Positions 1 to 8,837 are shown, counted from the stretch's first letter. The stretch is 64,000 bases of DNA from JAVJSU01 sp040219275 (GCA_040219275.1 JAVJSU010000024.1:62001-126000); one strand, 5' to 3'. Numbers and translations are program-made. The notes: generated by a model not told the origin, from the letters alone.

Positions 1-228
1 GTAGCCGGACACATTTCGCGTACGATTAATACCGTAGGTAATCGCTCCCAACCACACCACGACAAGAAAAAGTATTATAAGTAGGGTCAGGCGCTGATAA
101 GTTTCCAGCAGTCCATAAGCATCTAAGAGGAAAAAAGTAGCAAGTCCGGCAGGGGGCAGAAATACCAGCACCGACAGCGCAAAAATTCCTTTCGGGGCAG
201 GCGTTTGAGCGGGTGTGTCGTTGGTCAT
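1..228 (-). CDS. Membrane protein, partial (runs off left edge)
   Basis: An open frame reads leftwards from an ATG at 228 to the window edge without a stop, giving 76 residues beginning MTNDTPAQTP. It has two strongly hydrophobic stretches (about residues 14-36 and 46-64), so the visible part is two membrane helices. It resembles the start of the next gene on the same strand: both have a short polar N-terminus, a first helix, a loop (AYGLLETYQRL here, PYRLLEPFQQL there) and a second helix ending in a similar basic segment. The two are therefore probably tandem paralogues. Function is unknown. Confidence 0.6.
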   Translation of the reverse strand, partial: MTNDTPAQTPAPKGIFALSVLVFLPPAGLATFFLLDAYGLLETYQRLTLLIILFLVVVWLGAITYGINRTRNVSGY

Positions 229-309
229 TGATCCACTTTCGCCAATTTCAACATTACTTTCATTTTATACCACAAGCCCCTTTAAGGGATAATCACCACC
301 AAACGAAAC

Positions 310-1047
310 TCAATCCTCTGCGCTCAATATTTCAGTGAGAATGACGGACGACCCAACAGAAAATTCCAGCGTTTCACCGCTTACATCTACACGATATTCA
401 CTGAATGGTGACTTCACCCCGCCGAAATAAATCTGCCTACAGAGGATGCCGCGTGTGTCACATCTATATAAAGCAATACTCGGTCCATAAATCTGATTCG
501 AATTCCCGACAAGATAATACGTTCGGTCAGAAAATGAGTGTCTTTCTACCACTTCGTAGCCTTGAATCATGTAGCCCAGAATCAAAAATATCGTCAATGC
601 AAATGTGAGCGAAGCCGCAAAAAAGAACCACCAGTTATTCACAGTATTGTTTTGTTGAGAGTATGTTCTCCTGATTTGTAAGCCAGACAGGACAAGGACT
701 AAAGTGGTAAATGGTCCCACGCACACACTCACAGTAGCCAATGACTCATATATTGAGTTGTTGGTGTTTAACAACGAAATGATTAATGCACCGATACCAA
801 GTAACGCGACTAAAGCGGAGAAAAACCAGAAATTACGTGACTTAAAAATGTAGATGGCGCTAGATATAACGAACAATCCTGCCAGCGACACAAGTCCGGC
901 GGGGATCAATTGTTGAAAAGGTTCGAGCAAACGATAGGGATTAAACACCATAAACAGGAAGAGACTCGCCGGAAACACTAACACACAGGAGATGAGAAGG
1001 TATATCAAGAGTTGAGGCTTTGATTGACTTGAAGCGTCAATTTCCAT
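310..1047 (-). CDS. Hypothetical polytopic membrane protein
   Basis: A 245-residue protein with about five hydrophobic helices (roughly residues 14-35, 47-67, 73-93, 103-123 and 140-163) and a soluble C-terminal domain of about 80 residues, rich in beta-prone residues, with two Cys (YRCDTRGILC). I recognise no family. Its N-terminal part is similar to the partial gene to its left on the same strand, which suggests a tandem duplication. The C-terminal domain probably faces outside, because it follows the last helix and has a Cys pair; that is inference. The gene is divergent from the portal gene. Confidence 0.6.
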   Translation of the reverse strand: MEIDASSQSKPQLLIYLLISCVLVFPASLFLFMVFNPYRLLEPFQQLIPAGLVSLAGLFVISSAIYIFKSRNFWFFSALVALLGIGALIISLLNTNNSIYESLATVSVCVGPFTTLVLVLSGLQIRRTYSQQNNTVNNWWFFFAASLTFALTIFLILGYMIQGYEVVERHSFSDRTYYLVGNSNQIYGPSIALYRCDTRGILCRQIYFGGVKSPFSEYRVDVSGETLEFSVGSSVILTEILSAED

Positions 1048-1134
1048 AAACCAAACACCCCATATTTATCACAGAAATCCCATTGTATAGCACAACCCCA
1101 ATTTAAGGATAACCGTAAACGAGAGGAGCAAAAA

Positions 1135-2565
1135 ATGTTCAACTGGTTGTCATCTTTGTTTTCACGTCAGGAGAAGGCGGGATTTCGTCCCGCGCCGCAC
1201 ATTCAACCCGTCGCTGTGCATCAAGGCTACGCGATGGGCAACACACTCGAAGGGCGTGATCCGGCGGGGGTGTATGCCTCGTCAAGCTGGGTCTATCTCG
1301 CCGTTAATCGCATCACAGAAGCCGCCGCGCTCGTGCCGTCGCAGGTCTATCGTCTGGACGGGGAGCAACGTGTCGCCATCGAACGTCATCCGGTGGAGGA
1401 TTTGCTGGATGCACCCAACCCGTTCATGAGTCGCTTTGAACTCATCGAGCAGACCGTCGGCATGTTGGAACTGACGGGTAACGCCTACTGGTTTCTGGCA
1501 GGTGATGGGCGCGGTCAGCCGTCACAAATCTGGACTCTGCGCCCTGATCGCGTGACGATTGTGCCTGATCCGGTCAATTTTGTGCGCGGCTACGTCTACG
1601 AAATCGACGGTCAGCGCATCCCGCTCGAAGCGCGTGAGGTCATCCACTTCAAACGCTGGCATCCGGCGAATGATTTTTACGGCTTATCCGCCCTCGAAGC
1701 GGCACGGCTGACCATCAGTAGTGATCGGGCGATGGCGCAGTGGAATCACAATACCTTCGGGCGCGATAACGGTGTTCCGGCGGGGATCGTCAACATCAAA
1801 GAGCATATCAGCGATAGTGATTTTGAGCGCATCAAACGCGAATGGCGACAGAGCTACGGCGGACCGCAACGCAAAACGGCATTTCTGCGTGGCGGCAATG
1901 TTGAATGGCACAATCTTGGACTGAGCCACACCGATCTCGACTTTTTGCAGGGACGGCGGGCGCATCGGGACGAAATCCTGAACATTTTCGGGATTCCGGT
2001 GGGCTTAATCAGCGACAACGCCACCGAAGCCAACGCTAAAGTCGCCGAGCGCACCTTCATTGAGCGCACGCTATATCCCAAATTGATGCGTATATCCCAA
2101 AAGATATCCCAAGAATTGTTGCCTTTCTATGCCGGAGAGCACATTTTCACCTTCGAGGACATCCGCCCAACTGATGCACAGGCACGCCTCAACGAGATCA
2201 AAACGGCGTATCCGGTCTTGAGCATCAACGAAATCCGCACGCGCTATTATCAGCTGTCGCCGGTTGAGTGGGGCGAGCATCCGGTGAATCATGATGCGCC
2301 ACCACTGCCTGAGACATCCACAGACGAAAACGGCGCGGACGACTCAGCACCTACGCCGGACGCGATCAAAACAGAATTGGCACGCTGGGAGAAATTCACG
2401 CTCAAACGCCTGAGCCAACCCGATCATCGCCCGTTTGAGGTGACGGTTGTGCCGGACGATCTCGCCTTTGAAATCCGCGCGGGCTTGCTCTCAGCGGGGG
2501 AGGATTCCGGCGCGGTGAAAGCGGTCTTTCACGATGCACGGGCGCAGATGGTCATAACGGAATAA
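1135..2565 (+). CDS. Phage portal protein, HK97 family (orphan)
   Basis: A 476-residue protein with the features of HK97-type portal proteins (Phage_portal family). The N-terminal part reads YASSSWVYLAVNRITEAAALVP and then HPVEDLLDAPNPFMSRFELIE; the stem/clip part follows (WTLRPDRVTIVPDP, EVIHFKRWHP, GLSALEAARLTI); then come the wing and C-terminal segments (RGGNVEWHNLGLSHTDLDFL, GIPVGLISDNATEANAKVAE, FTFEDIRP). In phages this dodecameric ring is the DNA gate of the capsid. The start has a good ribosome site (gaggagcaaaaaATG). No terminase, protease, capsid or tail gene flanks it: the neighbours are membrane-protein genes, and a terminator follows directly. It is full length for the family and shows no frameshift, so it is either a prophage relic or a retained cargo gene. 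The family call is firm; the present role is unknown. Confidence 0.9.
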   Translation: MFNWLSSLFSRQEKAGFRPAPHIQPVAVHQGYAMGNTLEGRDPAGVYASSSWVYLAVNRITEAAALVPSQVYRLDGEQRVAIERHPVEDLLDAPNPFMSRFELIEQTVGMLELTGNAYWFLAGDGRGQPSQIWTLRPDRVTIVPDPVNFVRGYVYEIDGQRIPLEAREVIHFKRWHPANDFYGLSALEAARLTISSDRAMAQWNHNTFGRDNGVPAGIVNIKEHISDSDFERIKREWRQSYGGPQRKTAFLRGGNVEWHNLGLSHTDLDFLQGRRAHRDEILNIFGIPVGLISDNATEANAKVAERTFIERTLYPKLMRISQKISQELLPFYAGEHIFTFEDIRPTDAQARLNEIKTAYPVLSINEIRTRYYQLSPVEWGEHPVNHDAPPLPETSTDENGADDSAPTPDAIKTELARWEKFTLKRLSQPDHRPFEVTVVPDDLAFEIRAGLLSAGEDSGAVKAVFHDARAQMVITE

Positions 2566-2574
2566 ATTCACATC

Positions 2575-2617
2575 ACAGGGACGACTCCGCACATAGGGGA
2601 GTCGTCCCTGTATTTTT
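2575..2617 (+). terminator. Rho-independent terminator after portal gene
   Basis: A perfect 14-bp stem, ACAGGGACGACTCC (2575-2588) with GGAGTCGTCCCTGT (2598-2611), has a 9-nt loop and is followed by ATTTTT. It lies 10 bases after the portal stop codon and isolates the portal gene as a single transcription unit on the plus strand. Confidence 0.9.
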
Positions 2618-2635
2618 GATTCCAGCGAACGCCTA

Positions 2636-3124
2636 CTATGGTGGATTGATCGGTTGCAGATTCGCGTCCATTAAGCCAATAAGCGAGGCACGTCCACGCG
2701 GATCAACGCGCAGTTCAGCATAGGCGGCACGTGCGTAGCGTTCTGCGTCCCCTTCCTGAAAGAAAAATTCTTCTACACCAAAGCTGATGCCGTCATTTGT
2801 GCGCCGATAGCGTAGCGTGACCTCATTTGGCGCGAGTGTGTCGCCGTTTTCATAAAATCGTACCACTGAACCGACGGCACGATCATCGAGTGCCAGCACT
2901 ATGCGACCACTCGTTAAACCGTAATTGGATTGAAGTGGACGGGCGATGGCATAATTCAGCACCATATAATCACCTTGAATCAAGGAACGTGGGTCGCGGG
3001 GTGCCAGTTCCAGCAGAACCCGTTCGCCCGTGCGCCGGAGGAGTTCTTCCCGTAAGATAAGCCCGTTCACCGTGATAAGAATGAGCGCCAATGTCGCCCA
3101 CAGGAGCAAGTAGCGAGATCTCAT
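2636..3124 (-). CDS. GDYXXLXY domain protein
   Basis: A 162-residue protein with one N-terminal hydrophobic segment (residues 6-24, signal anchor) and the family's defining motif GDYMVLNY around residue 51. The rest is a beta-rich, presumably extracytoplasmic domain. This family is known to be encoded beside DUF4401 and DUF2157 membrane proteins, as here. Its start overlaps the stop of the DUF4401 gene (ATGA at 3121-3124), so the two are translationally coupled. It is the third and last gene of the operon. Biochemical function is unknown; a membrane complex of the three products is a reasonable inference. Confidence 0.85.
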   Translation of the reverse strand: MRSRYLLLWATLALILITVNGLILREELLRRTGERVLLELAPRDPRSLIQGDYMVLNYAIARPLQSNYGLTSGRIVLALDDRAVGSVVRFYENGDTLAPNEVTLRYRRTNDGISFGVEEFFFQEGDAERYARAAYAELRVDPRGRASLIGLMDANLQPINPP

Positions 3125-4263
3125 GAGTGTGCCTTCTTCTGTCGTGAATTATGGAGCGAAGTCATCAGCCACAAACCGAGCATGATTCCGCCTGTGAGGA
3201 TGAGTGTCACGCCTTTGACGATCAACGTGGTATCCAGATAGTAATAAAACAAGCCGATGAAAATGGCGAGAAAAATCGTCGCAATGCCCATCATCACGGC
3301 GTTGTTGCGCCAGAAGCCGAGGATCATGATTAATAACGCCCCCATGATGCCCGGAATACTGAAGGATGGCACGGCAATGAGGATCGTCCCCGCATAAATT
3401 GCCAGCGCGAGATTTGACCTATAACTAATGCCATAACTCATCATAATTTTTCCCTCGACAAACAACACCAGTAAAAGCAGTGTCGCCGTAACGAAAAGCG
3501 GCTGAGCAAACGCGCTGATATTGAGATTCCGATTAATTTCAAGATTGGTCAACGGGAGCACCAACAAAATGAGCATATGAATGGGAAGGGCATAAAGTAA
3601 GGTGCGAAAAAATTTACGTATGTCGCTTATTTCGTTGATAAACGGATGCTGTATCCAAACATAAACCGTACCCATTGCGAGAAAGATTGTGAGTGGAGCC
3701 AATCCCCACAGCACCTGTTCATACAAAATCAAACTCACCAGACAGGCGGTGATGATCCCTGCGGAAATAAAACGTTGTATCGCCCCCACGTAGAACACGA
3801 GCAAGATGATTTCCATGATGATGAGCACCAGCATAATCGTGTTAAAGTCTTGCTCAATCCCTAGCGCACCGGCAATAAGCAATTGCGCCACAAGACAGAC
3901 AGCCAGCGTTAGTTGGCTCATAAACACCGTATCACGGGTCTCCAAATCCCATGTGAAGTAGATCGCACCGCAATAGAGGATCAACCCTAGAACAAGGAAC
4001 ATCCATTTCCCTAACGCTAGGTCAATTTCTGAATCCCCGAACATTCCTAAGACAAACAGGCTGACAGAGGCAAAGAAACAAATTGCCGAAATCCATGCCC
4101 CGAAGCCTGATAATATCTGCATATACCAGCGTGCATCCGGTATGATCCCGTTTACTAGATGTTCAATAGATCTGCGATCTCCAAAGTCACCTAATTCATC
4201 CGCCTCTAATTGATCCAGCACATCGCTGATGGGCGGGGCGAAAAAATACGTTAATCGGCTCAT
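3121..4263 (-). CDS. DUF4401 membrane protein
   Basis: A 380-residue protein with a short soluble N-terminus (SRLTYFFAPPISDVLDQL) and about ten to eleven hydrophobic helices from residue 50 to the end, matching the DUF4401 architecture. It is the middle gene of a three-gene operon, overlapping its upstream DUF2157 neighbour by four bases (ATGA, 4260-4263) and its downstream GDYXXLXY neighbour by four bases. Such tight coupling usually means fixed stoichiometry of a complex. No catalytic motif is visible. It could be a transporter or an envelope stress factor; nothing in the sequence decides. Confidence 0.8.
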   Translation of the reverse strand: MSRLTYFFAPPISDVLDQLEADELGDFGDRRSIEHLVNGIIPDARWYMQILSGFGAWISAICFFASVSLFVLGMFGDSEIDLALGKWMFLVLGLILYCGAIYFTWDLETRDTVFMSQLTLAVCLVAQLLIAGALGIEQDFNTIMLVLIIMEIILLVFYVGAIQRFISAGIITACLVSLILYEQVLWGLAPLTIFLAMGTVYVWIQHPFINEISDIRKFFRTLLYALPIHMLILLVLPLTNLEINRNLNISAFAQPLFVTATLLLLVLFVEGKIMMSYGISYRSNLALAIYAGTILIAVPSFSIPGIMGALLIMILGFWRNNAVMMGIATIFLAIFIGLFYYYLDTTLIVKGVTLILTGGIMLGLWLMTSLHNSRQKKAHS

Positions 4264-5279
4264 TCTTCACGCTCCCATTGCGCACTAATCTCATTTATTG
4301 TCGAAATAATCCAATATGTCTCGCCCAAAATAATGCTTCCGGCGGTAGGCAGGATCAAACAACCCATACTCAATATGTCACCGTTGTAGCCGTAGTTCGC
4401 CTTATTGACAATCCAAACGATGCCCGCCGTCGTAATAATGACCACGCTCAAGCCACCCAGCGCCAGCATAAACAGATCGCGCTCAACATGCGTATATCCA
4501 TAGAGCAACAGCGCCAGCAAAATCCCATAAGTCGGTAAAGCGGCATAAAGCACGCCCTCCACATACCCTGAAAACATAAACAGGAGCATGAAATAGACCT
4601 CCATGCCCATCGTCACAAGCGCCATCAACCGCGGAATCCAGCGGGCTTCTAACCATTCAACCTCACGCTGATTGCCATATTCCCAGATTGCTAATCCAAC
4701 CGCGTTCAATACGATCAGCGCCAGCAAAATCGGCTCGTTAGACCAACCCCATTCCTGAGACCAATACGCGGTTAAGCCGAGATTCATCAGCACCCACCAC
4801 ACCAATAACAGAGGACCCCATCGGGTATACACCACCCATCCGCTAATCAGCACCGCCCAGATCAGAAAGACCTCATAGGCATTCGCGCCAGTTTGATATT
4901 CCTGCCCGATCACTGCCAACAACGCGCCCACCAGCATCGACCCGACGAGCATCGCCATTTTGCCCACCAGACCCTCAATGCCGAAAAACCATGTGGCGAT
5001 TGTGGTTATCACAATGGCGACCTGTAAACCGACTAATGGCACCCACGGGGGTGGTGCTGTCGCATTATACGCGCCGATAAATAGAATGCCCGCAATAATA
5101 AAAATGATGCCAACAACCAGCAATGCGCGGTTAATCATCACCCGCCAATCGCGCACCGTTGGGGTGTGTCCGGCGATAGCACAGGCGCGTTCCCATGCTT
5201 CAAGGCTGAGCACGCCCTCATCTGCCAGCACAGTGAGCCGGTTTACAGTGGCACTTGCATGAAGTGGTGTTCTTCTCAT
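4260..5279 (-). CDS. DUF2157 membrane protein
   Basis: A 339-residue protein with a 50-residue soluble N-terminal segment (LHASATVNRLTVLADEGVLSLEAWERA), which is the typical DUF2157 beginning, followed by about nine to ten hydrophobic helices. It is the first gene of the operon with DUF4401 and GDYXXLXY genes, overlapping the next start by four bases. The 150-base stretch upstream should hold the operon promoter. The family is widespread in bacteria, usually in this gene trio, and has no established function. Confidence 0.82.
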   Translation of the reverse strand: MRRTPLHASATVNRLTVLADEGVLSLEAWERACAIAGHTPTVRDWRVMINRALLVVGIIFIIAGILFIGAYNATAPPPWVPLVGLQVAIVITTIATWFFGIEGLVGKMAMLVGSMLVGALLAVIGQEYQTGANAYEVFLIWAVLISGWVVYTRWGPLLLVWWVLMNLGLTAYWSQEWGWSNEPILLALIVLNAVGLAIWEYGNQREVEWLEARWIPRLMALVTMGMEVYFMLLFMFSGYVEGVLYAALPTYGILLALLLYGYTHVERDLFMLALGGLSVVIITTAGIVWIVNKANYGYNGDILSMGCLILPTAGSIILGETYWIISTINEISAQWEREE

Positions 5280-5430
5280 GGCTAAATCTTTCGATCTGTT
5301 GCTACAAATAGGTCGTTAATTATGCTGATAGAATCAGTATAGTCAGTTTACTATCCTGTAAGGAAGAGATATTTGTCATTGTTCTGCGTGCAATTTGCAC
5401 GATTGCACTAGGATACATGGTGAGAGAATC

Positions 5431-5463
5431 AAAAAAGAGGATGTCCATTGACGGACACCCTCT
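5431..5463 (-). terminator. Rho-independent terminator of amt
   Basis: Read on the minus strand, AGAGGGTGTCC and GGACATCCTCT pair (one G-T pair) around a 6-nt loop and are followed directly by TTTTTT. The hairpin lies about 45 bases beyond the amt stop codon. Confidence 0.85.
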
Positions 5464-5505
5464 CGTGTGATCTTACTTTAGGAGTAAAAGGTGTTGCTGT
5501 AGAAC

Positions 5506-6927
5506 TTAGTCGCCTGTGGCGGGTGCTTCGTCGTAGGGCAGAATATCGGGCCAGACGGATGCACCGTGTTCGTAAGCGTCGATACCGATTTCGTCTGCTT
5601 TGGCGGGCATACGAAGCAGTCCGACTGACTTAATTCCAACAAACAAGACTACGCTTGTTACAGATGTCCATGCCGCAATCGCAACAATACCGGTGATTTG
5701 TGAGATAATCAGATCAGCGCCACCGCCCAGTAGTAGACCGTAATTTTCGCCTACCAGACCTTCCACACCAAGGAAACCGACCCCAAGGACACCGAGCGCA
5801 CCACATGCACCATGTACGGAGAATGCGCTAACTGCATCATCAATCTTGAGTGATTCAACCACGCTGACGGAGATGACAACGACCACACCAGCCGCGATAC
5901 CGATGATGAGTGCACCTACCGGTGAGACAAACGCACAGCCAGCGGTGATACCCACGAGACCAGCCAGTGAACCATTGAGGATAAAGGGCAGATCCCATTT
6001 GCCGGTGCGAACATACATGAACGTCATTGCCGCCAGCGCACCAGCACATGCCGCTAATGTAGTATTTACTGCAACCAGACCGAGCGCATTCACGCTCCCT
6101 GCGCCTAATGTCGAACCGACGTTGAAGCCGTACCAGCCGAACCATAGGATGAATGTACCCAGTGTTGCGAGGAACATATTGTGCGGTTTCGGCGGGTTGC
6201 CCCATTCACGACCAACACGCGGACCAACCACCATTGCGCCAATGAGGGCGATAATACCGCCGGTCATATGCACGATACCGGAGCCTGCGAAATCTACGAA
6301 ACCGAGATCGGTTAACCAACCACCACCCCATGTCCAGAAGACGACGATAGGATAAATAATCGCGCCGACTACAGCACTGTAGAGGAGCTTACCTTTAAAG
6401 TCTGTACGTTCTGCCATTGCGCCAGTGGCGATTGTCGCCGCCGCACCTGCGAATGCAAATTGGAAGAAGAAGTTGACGAAAACAACACCGTCTCCATCAC
6501 CAGTGCCATCAATCCCGCCAAGGGCGAACTCAATACCGGGGAAGAACAGGCTGTTTTCTGTACTGCCGAAAGCAATCCCGAAGCCGACAATAAAGAAGAG
6601 AATACCGGTTACACAGGCATCCATGAAGTTTTCCGCCATAGAGTTAACAACGCCTGTTTGACGGATCATCCCGCCCTCAAGCATCGCAAAACCCGCCTGC
6701 ATGAAGAACACGAGGAAACCCGCAATAAGGATCCAGGTCATGTCCAGATTAAATTGGACTTCATCTGCTGTGAGAACCGAGGCTTCTTCTACAAGAGCTG
6801 TAGTTTCTTCTGCTGGAGCCTCTCCACCGTCATCTTGCGCGAAAGCGCCTGTACCGACAACAAACAAGAACAGTGTGGCAATTCCGATTGAAACCAACCG
6901 TCTCCAAGTCTTGTTCCATTTAAACAT
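5506..6927 (-). CDS. amt: Ammonium transporter Amt
   Basis: A 473-residue Amt/Rh-family channel that conducts ammonium across the cytoplasmic membrane. It has a cleavable-looking signal peptide (residues 1-30, ending GAFAQ), an acidic linker, then eleven expected helices. Family landmarks are present: FFMQAGFAMLEGG in the first helix, the two pore histidines in DFAGSGIVHMTGG and VHGACGALGVLG, and a cytoplasmic tail ending IDAYEHG plus a short extension. A strong ribosome site (GGAGGAAAG) lies just before the ATG. The gene is monocistronic with a clear terminator, and no PII (glnB/glnK) gene is adjacent, unlike the common arrangement. A nitrogen-responsive promoter would lie above 6928, but I see no confident operator there. 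Confidence 0.97.
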   Translation of the reverse strand: MFKWNKTWRRLVSIGIATLFLFVVGTGAFAQDDGGEAPAEETTALVEEASVLTADEVQFNLDMTWILIAGFLVFFMQAGFAMLEGGMIRQTGVVNSMAENFMDACVTGILFFIVGFGIAFGSTENSLFFPGIEFALGGIDGTGDGDGVVFVNFFFQFAFAGAAATIATGAMAERTDFKGKLLYSAVVGAIIYPIVVFWTWGGGWLTDLGFVDFAGSGIVHMTGGIIALIGAMVVGPRVGREWGNPPKPHNMFLATLGTFILWFGWYGFNVGSTLGAGSVNALGLVAVNTTLAACAGALAAMTFMYVRTGKWDLPFILNGSLAGLVGITAGCAFVSPVGALIIGIAAGVVVVISVSVVESLKIDDAVSAFSVHGACGALGVLGVGFLGVEGLVGENYGLLLGGGADLIISQITGIVAIAAWTSVTSVVLFVGIKSVGLLRMPAKADEIGIDAYEHGASVWPDILPYDEAPATGD

Positions 6928-7538
6928 GAGCTTTCCTCCCTACTTATGAAATGTGGCATTACGTTTAGTGATGTTCCGCAGTTTACTATTCAGGAGGGAA
7001 GTGCAGACACGTAAACATCTGCTAAACTTTGGCGGGCATGTTTTAGTAGAATCTACTAAAGAGTTTGGCGTTTTCTGACAAAAAGTGCCATTTGTGCAAC
7101 ATGTCCGATTCATTCGTGAATCTCAACAAAGGATTTATGGCTAATTTAGATAATCTACACAGGTCACAAAAATTCAGCGCACATAACAAGCCAATTACAT
7201 CCCAAAATTGGTCAAAACTCATCTGCCATTCATCTTGCCTGCGTTTGTGAAACTCTTTGCAACGGTGCATTTCTCACAATAGGCGATGGTTACTTGGCAT
7301 ATTTACACAAATTTGACGCATCTGTGGTTGGAACCTATCCGAAATCCTAAGAACGTAAGGAGGGTTGAAATGAAAATAACGGGGTTGATGCATCATTTTG
7401 GCAGAAATTAACAGGAGGCAAAGGCTGTTTTTTTGGCATTGTGGTCGTTTCTACTACATAATCGCAGTCGCTATGCCTGATCCGCTTGTAAAAGGGCGAC
7501 CAGACAAGACGCACCCAAACTGAAAACGCCCTGAACTT
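6928..7538. other. Long intergenic region between amt and the radical SAM gene
   Basis: About 610 bases without a convincing long gene. It holds the amt ribosome site and presumably its promoter on the minus strand, and a 13-codon plus-strand frame with a strong ribosome site at 7357-7411 (listed separately). Near the 3' end of the radical SAM gene is a short direct repeat (acttctaacttctaacttt, about 7534-7552). Open frames at 7043-7270 and 7065-7250 have no supporting ribosome site or family resemblance. Confidence 0.5.
7370..7411 (+). CDS. Candidate 13-residue small ORF (MKITGLMHHFGRN)
   Basis: ATG at 7370 follows an excellent Shine-Dalgarno sequence (AAGGAGG at 7358-7364, five-base spacing) and runs 13 codons to TAA. 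A second AGGAGG (7414-7419) follows the stop but has no start codon at good distance. The ribosome site is among the best in the window, yet the frame is very short and sits between genes on the other strand. It could be a leader peptide, a small bioactive peptide, or the stump of a decayed gene. Confidence 0.25.
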   Translation: MKITGLMHHFGRN

Positions 7539-8837
7539 CTAACTTCTAACTTTCCCATGACATTTCTTGAACTTCTGCCCACTTCCACATGGACACGGAT
7601 CGTTGCGCCCTGCTTTAGCGAATGCCGCCGACAGTTGCTCATCCTGCTGTGCCATTGCAAACATCACGTTCGCGGGTGGACGTTGCTGACGCAGTTGTTC
7701 CGTCATATAGCGCATGGGGGCATCAATATGCGTGAAGAAGACTTTGTATCCTTCACATAGATAATTCAAGCCCGCCTCACCATCCGGCGTATTAATGAAG
7801 CGATTTTTTGGACAGCCACCATTGCACACGAAGCGCACCGGACATTCCACGCAATATTGCGGTAAAGAGTCGCGCTTGAATTGCCCGAATTGAAATTGCT
7901 TTTCAGAAACGACCAGTTCCGAAATCGGAATGTCGATGATATTGCCCAGTTTGTGCGCCGGTTCGACATAGTGATCGCAAGAATACAAATCGCCGTTGTG
8001 TTCCAGCGCCATCGCCGAGCCGCACGTTTCCTCAAAAATACACAATCCGGGGTTATTGCCTGACCATGCCGCCAGCGCCACATCGAAAATCTGCACGAAT
8101 ACCCGCCCTACATCATGCCGCACCCACTCATCAAAGATGGCGTTGAGAAATGCGCCATAGCCCGCCGCCGTGATCGAACGCTCCGTCACGCTATCACCTT
8201 CCTGATAGCCCGTGTCGTTGGCGCGTTCCACAATGGGAATAAATTGCATAAAATCGACCTTGAGTTCATCGCGCAGAAAATGATAGACCTCAAGCGGGTG
8301 TTTCTCGTTGGCGGCGTGCACAGTCGTTAGGATGTTGAATTCCACGCCATGCTTCCTTAATAGCGCCAGTCCGCGCATGACCCGCTCGAACGTCGGTGCG
8401 CCCCCTTTATCGACCCGATACGCGTCGTGTAGCGCCTGTGGACCATCCACCGACACACCAATCAGGAAATTATTGGCTTTAAAAAACGCGCACCACTCAT
8501 CATCGAGCGTGACGGCGTTGGTTTGTAGGGTGTTATAAATGCGCATTCCAGTCGGCTTGTGCTTTTGTTGATAGCTCACCGCCTGTTGATAGAAGTCGAG
8601 TCCCATCAGGGTCGGTTCGCCACCCTGCCACGCAAACGTGACTTCCGGCACGCGTTGCGCCTGCATATATTGGCGTGTGTATTCCTCCAGCAAATTGTCC
8701 GACATGCGGAAGTCGCTATTCGGGTAGAGCTTTTCCTTAGAGAGGAAGTAGCAGTATTTACAATCGAGGTTGCAGATTGCCCCGCGTGGCTTGGTCATCA
8801 CATGAAAAGCGGGAACGTCATGTTTTGCGTTTTGCAT
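7539..8837 (-). CDS. Anaerobic sulfatase-maturating-type radical SAM/SPASM enzyme
   Basis: A 432-residue protein. Residues 22-29 (CNLDCKYC) are the CX3CX2C motif that binds the radical-SAM 4Fe-4S cluster. AWQGGEPTLMG is the GGEP-type SAM motif. The SPASM domain holds auxiliary-cluster cysteines (CGSAMALEHNGDLYSCDHY and CVECPVRFVCNGGCPKNR). The best match is anSME, which oxidises a Cys or Ser of sulfatases to formylglycine. The C-terminus carries a SEC-C zinc motif (DPCPCGSGQKFKKCHG, about 412-428). No sulfatase gene lies in the window, so the substrate is encoded elsewhere or is different. Confidence 0.9.
   Translation of the reverse strand: MQNAKHDVPAFHVMTKPRGAICNLDCKYCYFLSKEKLYPNSDFRMSDNLLEEYTRQYMQAQRVPEVTFAWQGGEPTLMGLDFYQQAVSYQQKHKPTGMRIYNTLQTNAVTLDDEWCAFFKANNFLIGVSVDGPQALHDAYRVDKGGAPTFERVMRGLALLRKHGVEFNILTTVHAANEKHPLEVYHFLRDELKVDFMQFIPIVERANDTGYQEGDSVTERSITAAGYGAFLNAIFDEWVRHDVGRVFVQIFDVALAAWSGNNPGLCIFEETCGSAMALEHNGDLYSCDHYVEPAHKLGNIIDIPISELVVSEKQFQFGQFKRDSLPQYCVECPVRFVCNGGCPKNRFINTPDGEAGLNYLCEGYKVFFTHIDAPMRYMTEQLRQQRPPANVMFAMAQQDEQLSAAFAKAGRNDPCPCGSGQKFKKCHGKVRS

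Noticed and set aside
1135..5279. Prophage
   Set aside because: Only the portal gene is phage-like; no integrase, terminase, capsid or tail gene flanks it.
5846..6355. Plus-strand frame opposite amt (169 residues)
   Set aside because: It lies wholly inside the well-supported amt gene and reads like reverse-strand composition.
7043..7270. Minus- and plus-strand frames in the amt leader, one with Cys pairs
   Set aside because: No ribosome site, family motif or consistent coding style; both strands are open by chance in AT-rich sequence.
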